From contig NZ_UFQC01000041.1 in the NCBI RefSeq assembly GCF_900496975.1, positions 1 through 58,754 on the forward strand: a stretch of DNA of 58,754 nucleotides. The letters run 5' to 3'. Shown here in pieces: positions 52,563 to 58,754 of this stretch (within the stretch, counting starts at the first letter, position 1; each line of letters begins with the position of its first letter). Source of the stretch: Achromobacter veterisilvae (GTDB taxonomy: Bacteria > Pseudomonadota > Gammaproteobacteria > Burkholderiales > Burkholderiaceae_B). The position numbers were made by a program, and so were the translations under genes. A model generated the notes under the pieces. That model did not search any database. It was not told the DNA's origin and saw only the letters and a program-made list of their open reading frames with translations.

Positions 52563-52923
52563 CTAGCCCTACAATGCGGCGGACAGAAAACCGTCAGCTT
52601 TCCCGCCCGGTTTTTCGCGGGGCCGGGGGCCCGCGGCCCAGGATATTCCGGGGAATGTCCCGGCGGCCTCGCGAAGCCGGCCCGATTTGTTACGATAGCG
52701 TTATCTGTGCGCCGGCCGGGCCGGCGCCATTCACCTGGCCTTCCTTGGCAGACCCTCCCCGTTTTGGCGCCGCGGCCCTGGCTCGGCAAGAGCGAGGGCA
52801 CGCCTGAAAGGCCGACGGCGTCACATGCCCGGCGGTTTTTTCCTCCGGCAAAGCACCATCCCCGCGTTCCGGCGCGATGGACGGCATTCAAGGATTTCCA
52901 GTCGAGGTACCGACGGGGCGGCA
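52563..52923. other. Long gap upstream of the AsmA-family gene
   Basis: About 360 bases without a credible gene. It contains TACAAT at 52570-52575 as a possible -10 and a perfect GC palindrome, GCGCCGGCC-G-GGCCGGCGC, at 52709-52727. The palindrome would form a very stable hairpin in a plus-strand leader. TTTGTTACGATAGCGTTATC at 52686-52705 is a short AT-richer stretch where a second promoter could lie. Confidence 0.45.
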
Positions 52924-55416
52924 ATGAAAACGTGGTTCAAGCGCATTTTGATAGGCCTGGTGGTGTTGGTTGTCGTGGCCGTCGTTGGCCTGGCCATCTT
53001 CTTGCTGACATTCGACCCCAATGCGTACAAGTACAAGCTGGAAGAGCTTGTCCAGCAACGCTATCACCGCACGCTGACGATCGACGGCGAGATCGAGCTG
53101 TCGCTGTTCCCGCGCATCGGGCTGTCGGTGCAGGGCGTGTCGCTGTCCGAGCCGGATAGCGCCGAGACCTTCGCTTCCATCGAAAGCACCCGCCTGGCGG
53201 TCGCGGTGTGGCCCTTGCTGTCCAACAGCTTCGTGGTGGACCACGTGGCCATCAGCGGCCTCAAGGCGCGCGTGATCCGGGACAAGCAGGGCATGTTCAA
53301 TTTCAGCAACCTCGTGGGCGGCACCTCGCCGATCACGGCGGTGCCGGCCAATCCGGCGGAAGCGCTGGTGGGCGCGGCCCAGACCGCGGCGCAGGCCATC
53401 ACCAACGGCAGCCTGCCGCAGCCGCGCAACAACATGCAGATCGACATCGCCGGCCTGGACCTGAAGGACGGCGAAGTGCAATTGCAGGACGCCATCACCG
53501 GCATGGCGGTGGCCGTCACCAAGATCAACGCCAATACCGGCCGCGTCACGTTCAACCAGCCGTTCGACGTGCGCCTGACCGCGCGCGTCGAAGGCGGCAA
53601 CCCGCGGGTCGACGCCAACCTGACCGGCCAGGCCTTGCTGACGCTGGACCCATCCGCCAAGCGCTATGCCGCGCAGAAGCTCGACCTGCGCATGGACGGC
53701 AAGCTGCCGGGCGCGGAAGCCAAGAGCCTGGCCATGCGCGGCAACCTGGCGTTCAACGGCCAGAAGTCGGCGCTGGACGTGGCCGGCCTGGAAGTCGTGT
53801 TCCAGGGCGACGTCACCGATCCCGCCGCGCGCGCCACCAATGTGGAAGCCAGCGTCGCCATGCCCAAGCTCTCGATCGACCCGCACAAGAGCCAGTTGCA
53901 GATCGAAAAGCTGGCCATCCGCGCCAAGGGCGGCGTGGCCGACGGCCCGTTCGAAGTCGCCGTGGACGCGCCGGCGCTCAATATCTCCCCCGCCTCGGCC
54001 ACCGGCGAGGCGCTGACCGGCCGCGTGCGCCTCGCCGGCCTGGACGCCAGCTTCGGCCTGAACGGTATCAGCGGCAACGCCGGCGAGCTCGACATCAAGG
54101 AAGCCAAGCTGGACAGCACGTCCAAGAACGGCGAACGCGTGGTCAAGCTGAACTTCGCCTCGCCGCTGTCGCTGAATCTCCTGCAGCGCAGCGGCGGCCT
54201 GTCCGCCTTGCGCGGTGATGTGAACATCACAGACCCGGGGCTGCCCAAGGGCAGCCTGCAGATCCCCGTGATCGGCAGCGTGACGGCCGATCTGCTGAAG
54301 GACCAGGCGACCAGCAAGATCAACGCGGTGCTGGAGGGCGGCAAGTTCGACCTGAGCGCCGACATCACCAAGCTGAGCGACGCGCCCCGCGTGAATTTCG
54401 CGCTGGCCGTGGATACGTTGGACCTGGACAAACTGGTGCCGCCCGCGGCGGCGCCCGCAGCCAAGCCGCCCGCCGAAGGCAAGAAGGACGAAAGCAAGCC
54501 GGCGCAGCCCGCGCCGGCGCCCGCCGACGATTCGATCAACCTGTCCGCGCTGATCGGCCCGAGCGTCAACGGCACGCTGAAAGTCGGCAAGCTGGTGGTG
54601 CGCGGCCTGAAGGCCGACGACGTCGGGGCCTCGGTGAAGCTGGACAAGGGCAAGCTGGAAATCACCAGCCTGACGGCGGGCCTGTACGGCGGCAAGCTGG
54701 CGGGCGCCCTGACGGTCGACGCCGCGCAGGGCAACCAGTTGGCCACCAAGATGTCGCTGGCGGGCATTGCGATCGAACCGTTCCTGATGGACCTGGCGCG
54801 CCAGAACGTGCTTAGCGGCACGGGCAGCCTGGCGCTGGACCTGAAGACGGCCGGCGCCAACGCCTATGCCCTGAAGAGCGGCCTGGGCGGCACCCTGCAA
54901 CTGCGCCTGCGCGACGGCGCGGTCAAGGGCATCAACCTCACGCAGACGCTGCGCGAACTGAAGGCGGCGTTCAAGCCTGAGTCGCAGGACGAGACCGTTG
55001 CCGCCGACACCAGCAAGCAGACGGCATTCTCCGAGATGGACGCGGACCTGGCGTTCACCAAGGGCGTGGCCGCCGTGAAGCGCCTGAACGTCGTTTCGCC
55101 CCTGCTGCGCGTGACGCAGGGCGAGCCGGCCACGATCGATTTCGTCAAGAGCGAACTGGACCTGGTGGCGCGCGCGCGCGTGGTCAATCCGGCCGCCGAT
55201 CCCGAAGGCAAGGAACTGATCGACCTGAAGGACGTGACCATCCCCGTGCACGTCAAGGGGCCGTTCGAGAAGCCGTCCTACACGCTGCTCTGGAAAGACG
55301 CAGTGGGCTCCATCCTGAAGCGCAGCCTGGAGAACAAGCTGCGCGAAGCCGTCACCGGCAAAGGCAAGAACGGCGGCGCCGTCGACAAGGCATTGAAGGG
55401 ACTGCTGGGCAAATGA
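52924..55416 (+). CDS. AsmA-family protein
   Basis: This 830-aa protein has one N-terminal membrane anchor (about 7-29, LIGLVVLVVVAVVGLAIFLL) and a long periplasmic part of the AsmA/TamB-like beta-rich type. It opens with FDPNAYKYKLEELVQQRYHR and LTIDGEIELSLFPRIGLSVQ, and its C-terminal AsmA domain has YGGKLAGALTVDA and LRDGAVKGINLTQTLREL. A proline/lysine-rich linker lies near residues 516-540. Family members act in phospholipid transport to, or assembly of, the outer membrane. The ATG at 52924 leaves a basic n-region MKTWFKR. It overlaps the next gene by four bases. Confidence 0.9.
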   Translation: MKTWFKRILIGLVVLVVVAVVGLAIFLLTFDPNAYKYKLEELVQQRYHRTLTIDGEIELSLFPRIGLSVQGVSLSEPDSAETFASIESTRLAVAVWPLLSNSFVVDHVAISGLKARVIRDKQGMFNFSNLVGGTSPITAVPANPAEALVGAAQTAAQAITNGSLPQPRNNMQIDIAGLDLKDGEVQLQDAITGMAVAVTKINANTGRVTFNQPFDVRLTARVEGGNPRVDANLTGQALLTLDPSAKRYAAQKLDLRMDGKLPGAEAKSLAMRGNLAFNGQKSALDVAGLEVVFQGDVTDPAARATNVEASVAMPKLSIDPHKSQLQIEKLAIRAKGGVADGPFEVAVDAPALNISPASATGEALTGRVRLAGLDASFGLNGISGNAGELDIKEAKLDSTSKNGERVVKLNFASPLSLNLLQRSGGLSALRGDVNITDPGLPKGSLQIPVIGSVTADLLKDQATSKINAVLEGGKFDLSADITKLSDAPRVNFALAVDTLDLDKLVPPAAAPAAKPPAEGKKDESKPAQPAPAPADDSINLSALIGPSVNGTLKVGKLVVRGLKADDVGASVKLDKGKLEITSLTAGLYGGKLAGALTVDAAQGNQLATKMSLAGIAIEPFLMDLARQNVLSGTGSLALDLKTAGANAYALKSGLGGTLQLRLRDGAVKGINLTQTLRELKAAFKPESQDETVAADTSKQTAFSEMDADLAFTKGVAAVKRLNVVSPLLRVTQGEPATIDFVKSELDLVARARVVNPAADPEGKELIDLKDVTIPVHVKGPFEKPSYTLLWKDAVGSILKRSLENKLREAVTGKGKNGGAVDKALKGLLGK

Positions 55417-55799
55417 GCGCCGAACACTTCCAACCCATTGCCGAATGCGGGGTCACGCCGCAGCCGGAGGCCGCCGGCTATCATCGCCAGTGGCTGATCG
55501 CCAACGATTCCGGGCAGTGGCTGAACCGCGGCCTGTGCCCCCGGCTGGCCGAGGTGTCGGTCGAACTGCGGCTGGGCTACCTGGTGCTGAAGGCGCCCGG
55601 CATGCTGCGCATGGATATCCCGCTGGACGTCATCGAAGACGACGACAGCGTGCGCTACAGCATGAAGGTCGGTGAACAGGCCATCGACGTGATCGACGAA
55701 GGGGAGCTGGCCGCCGCCTGGATCTCCAACTTCGTGCAGGTGCCTTGCCGCATCATGAAGGTGCACCCCGACACGCCCGTGGCGGCCTGGCCCGCCTAG
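55413..55799 (+). CDS. Stand-alone MOSC N-terminal beta-barrel domain protein
   Basis: This 128-aa protein resembles the MOSC N-terminal beta-barrel domain: HRQWLIANDSGQWLNRGLCP, then LRLGYLVLKAPGMLRMDIPL, and ELAAAWISNFVQVPCRIMKV, which parallels the family's AAAWLS...PCRLV ending. In full-length proteins such as YcbX or mARC this domain precedes the MOSC domain, which carries the molybdenum-cofactor cysteine. Here the gene stops where MOSC would begin. The start overlaps the AsmA stop (ATGA), so it is co-translated with an envelope protein. Function unknown. Confidence 0.75.
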   Translation: MSAEHFQPIAECGVTPQPEAAGYHRQWLIANDSGQWLNRGLCPRLAEVSVELRLGYLVLKAPGMLRMDIPLDVIEDDDSVRYSMKVGEQAIDVIDEGELAAAWISNFVQVPCRIMKVHPDTPVAAWPA

Positions 55800-55801
55800 C
55801 G

Positions 55802-57393
<1,592 letters not shown>

Positions 57394-57897
57394 TCAGCCC
57401 GGCCAGGACTGTTCGCGGCGTTCCTTGGCCTTTTCCTGCAGCCAGCGCTCGACCGACGGGAACACGAACTTGCTCACGTCGCCGCCCAGTTGGGCGATTT
57501 CGCGCACGATGGTGCCCGAGATGAACTGGTATTGGTCCGAAGGCGTCATGAACAGCGTTTCGACGTCCGGCAGCAGATGGCGGTTCATGCCGGCCATCTG
57601 GAATTCGTATTCGAAGTCGGACACGGCGCGCAGGCCGCGCACGATGACGCGGCCGCCCTGGTCGCGCACGAAGTCCTTGAGCAGGCCGCCGAAGCTCTGC
57701 ACTTCCACGTTGGGATAGTGCCCCAGCACTTCGCGCGCGATTTCCACGCGCTCTTCGATGCTGAAGAAAGGCTTCTTATTGCGGCTAATGGCGATGCCCA
57801 CCACGACTTTGTCGAAAAGCGTGGCCGCACGGCGGACCAGGTCTTCGTGGCCTCTGGTCAGCGGGTCGAAAGTGCCGGGATATACAGCGGTGATCAT
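57394..57897 (-). CDS. coaD: Phosphopantetheine adenylyltransferase
   Basis: This 167-aa enzyme adenylates 4'-phosphopantetheine in coenzyme A synthesis. [20 protein letters not shown] holds the nucleotidyltransferase TxGH-type site (His17), [16 protein letters not shown] the Lys/Arg region, [20 protein letters not shown] the substrate loop, and [15 protein letters not shown] the ISST-like motif. Length is standard. It is 58 bases downstream of rsmD on the same strand, the common rsmD-coaD order. Confidence 0.97.
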   Translation of the reverse strand: MITAVYPGTFDPLTRGHEDLVRRAATLFDKVVVGIAISRNKKPFFSIEERVEIAREVLGHYPNVEVQSFGGLLKDFVRDQGGRVIVRGLRAVSDFEYEFQMAGMNRHLLPDVETLFMTPSDQYQFISGTIVREIAQLGGDVSKFVFPSVERWLQEKAKERREQSWPG

Positions 57898-57919
57898 GCG
57901 AGCTCCGTACCGTTATTAG

Positions 57920-57931
57920 TGGTGTACACCA
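57920..57931. promoter_or_regulatory. Palindrome upstream of coaD
   Basis: TGGTGTACACCA is a perfect 12-bp palindrome in the 58-base gap between rsmD and coaD, 22 bases before the coaD start codon. It could be a protein binding site or chance; no factor is suggested. Confidence 0.35.
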
Positions 57932-57955
57932 TCCTCCGAAGCCCGGATTATTGAT

Positions 57956-58522
57956 CTATTTGCGCAATGCAGCAAATTCCAGGAGGTGGTAGTGGACCGC
58001 ACCCGCCTTGTCCTGCCGCAAAATCGTGAATCCTTCCGGGGCTTCGATGGGGGTTTCCGCCTCGACGTAGACCAGCCCATGCTCGGTCAGGATACCCGGA
58101 AGCAGGGGCCAGAGGCGCGGAAGCCAGCCCTGGCCGAAGGGAGGATCCAGCAGGATGAGGTCGAACCGGGACGCATCCATGCGCTCGGTCACCTGCATGG
58201 CGTCGCCCACATGGATGCGTATCATGTCGGCTTTGAGTTTGTCGCGCAGTGTCCGCAGCGCGGACGCCGCGGTCCTGTCCCGCTCGACCATCTGCACGTG
58301 CGCCACCCCGCGCGACGCCGCTTCGAAGCCCAGCGCGCCGCTGCCGGCGAACAGGTCCAGCACCTGCTTGTCGGCGAATTCGCCGCCCCACAGGTGGGTC
58401 AGCCAGTTGAACAGCGTTTCGCGGACCCGGTCGGGCGTGGGGCGCAACGTTTCAACGTCGGGCACGGCAATGGGGGTGCGCCTGTATTGGCCCCCGACGA
58501 TACGAATATACTTGTTACCCAT
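57956..58522 (-). CDS. rsmD: 16S rRNA (guanine966-N2)-methyltransferase
   Basis: This 188-aa SAM-dependent methyltransferase modifies G966 of 16S rRNA. IRIVGGQYRRTPIAVPD, LRPTPDRVRETLFNWL, VLDLFAGSGALGFEAASRG (SAM site) and FDLILLDPPFGQG (DPPF catalytic motif) are present. The start at 58522 gives MGNKYIRIVGG; upstream codons read antisense through the proline-rich start of ftsY and are rejected. Its start codon overlaps that of ftsY on the other strand. Confidence 0.96.
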   Translation of the reverse strand: MGNKYIRIVGGQYRRTPIAVPDVETLRPTPDRVRETLFNWLTHLWGGEFADKQVLDLFAGSGALGFEAASRGVAHVQMVERDRTAASALRTLRDKLKADMIRIHVGDAMQVTERMDASRFDLILLDPPFGQGWLPRLWPLLPGILTEHGLVYVEAETPIEAPEGFTILRQDKAGAVHYHLLEFAALRK

Positions 58523-58754
58523 GTTCAGCCGCTTCTTCAAGAAAAAAACCCCTCCGCCCGCCGCGCCGGCCCAGCCCGCGCCGCCGCCGGAGGCAGTAGA
58601 CGCCGTCCCCGCGCCGGCGGAACCCGCCGCCGCTCCGGTCATTCCCGCACCGCCGCCACCGCCCCAGCCCGAGGCGCTTGCGCCGGCACCGGCCGAACCG
58701 CCCGTCGAGCCGGCCGCGGCCCCGGCGGCAACGCCTGTTTCCGCGCCCGCTCCG
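58521..58754 (+). CDS. ftsY: Signal recognition particle receptor FtsY, 5' part
   Basis: An open frame begins MFSRFFKKKTPPPAAPAQPA and runs to the window edge for 78 codons. It consists almost wholly of Pro, Ala, Glu and Val. A short amphipathic basic start followed by an acidic Pro/Ala-rich stretch is the usual N-terminal A domain of betaproteobacterial FtsY, and ftsY lies divergent to rsmD in these genomes. The GTPase NG domain would lie beyond the window, so the call rests on the N-terminus and position. Confidence 0.8.
   Translation, partial: MFSRFFKKKTPPPAAPAQPAPPPEAVDAVPAPAEPAAAPVIPAPPPPPQPEALAPAPAEPPVEPAAAPAATPVSAPAP

Noticed and set aside
52888..55251. 787-codon minus-strand open frame
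   Set aside because: It is antisense to the AsmA gene and has no credible features.

Overview
The window is GC-rich, densely coded chromosomal DNA of a betaproteobacterium, most likely Alcaligenaceae (Bordetella/Achromobacter group). The clues are three Bug/TctC-type periplasmic solute receptors without TctAB partners, the block mutM - TPR protein - lolB - ispE - tRNA-Gln - prs - rplY - pth - ychF, an hmgA-fahA homogentisate pair and a benE-type transporter. The genus is inferred from gene content, not proven. I see no phage, integrase, transposase or CRISPR array.

Layout. (1) 1-9272, plus strand: the 3' part of a surface-polysaccharide cluster. It holds an N-acetylhexosamine dehydrogenase/epimerase pair, a MurJ-like flippase, an asparagine-synthetase-like amidotransferase and four GT4 glycosyltransferases, packed with overlapping or abutting genes. 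(2) 9243-9481: six copies of the palindrome GTGTCWGACAC between the last glycosyltransferase and pgi. (3) 9482-12443, minus: pgi and the phosphomannomutase/phosphoglucomutase that supply sugar phosphates. (4) 12780-21753, plus: a degenerate biotin-carboxylase-like protein, a D-2-hydroxyacid dehydrogenase, a two-component system, a PAP2 phosphatase, a FadR-type regulator, an LtaS/OpgB-like phosphoglycerol transferase and a lysophospholipid acyltransferase. Most of these act on or near the envelope. (5) 21779-25569: fahA and hmgA with a divergent LysR regulator. (6) 25565-25750: a 186-bp inverted-repeat element whose ends provide the stop codons of both flanking convergent genes. (7) 25746-28709, minus: MBL-fold protein, FAD aromatic monooxygenase and DUF2783 protein.

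(8) 28848-39556: housekeeping block mutM (minus), then TPR protein, lolB, a chemoreceptor, ispE, tRNA-Gln, prs, rplY, pth, a CPBP membrane protease and ychF. The chemoreceptor sits between lolB and ispE, and the tRNA promoter appears to lie inside ispE. (9) 39640-50461: three look-alike catabolic modules. Each has minus-strand enzyme genes plus one Bug receptor, and a divergent plus-strand regulator (LysR, LysR, IclR). (10) 50476-52527: an EmrB/QacA-type exporter and its MarR regulator, with a clear palindromic operator. (11) 52924-55799: an AsmA-family protein coupled to a stand-alone MOSC N-terminal-domain protein. (12) 55802-58754: benE-type transporter, YfhL-type ferredoxin, coaD, rsmD and the first 78 codons of ftsY. 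The rsmD and ftsY start codons overlap on opposite strands.

Non-ATG starts were chosen where a Shine-Dalgarno sequence or family length supports them: mviN-like TTG, pgm GTG, FAD monooxygenase GTG, TPR protein GTG, lolB GTG, ispE GTG, marR TTG. All family calls come from reading motifs by eye; no database search was run.
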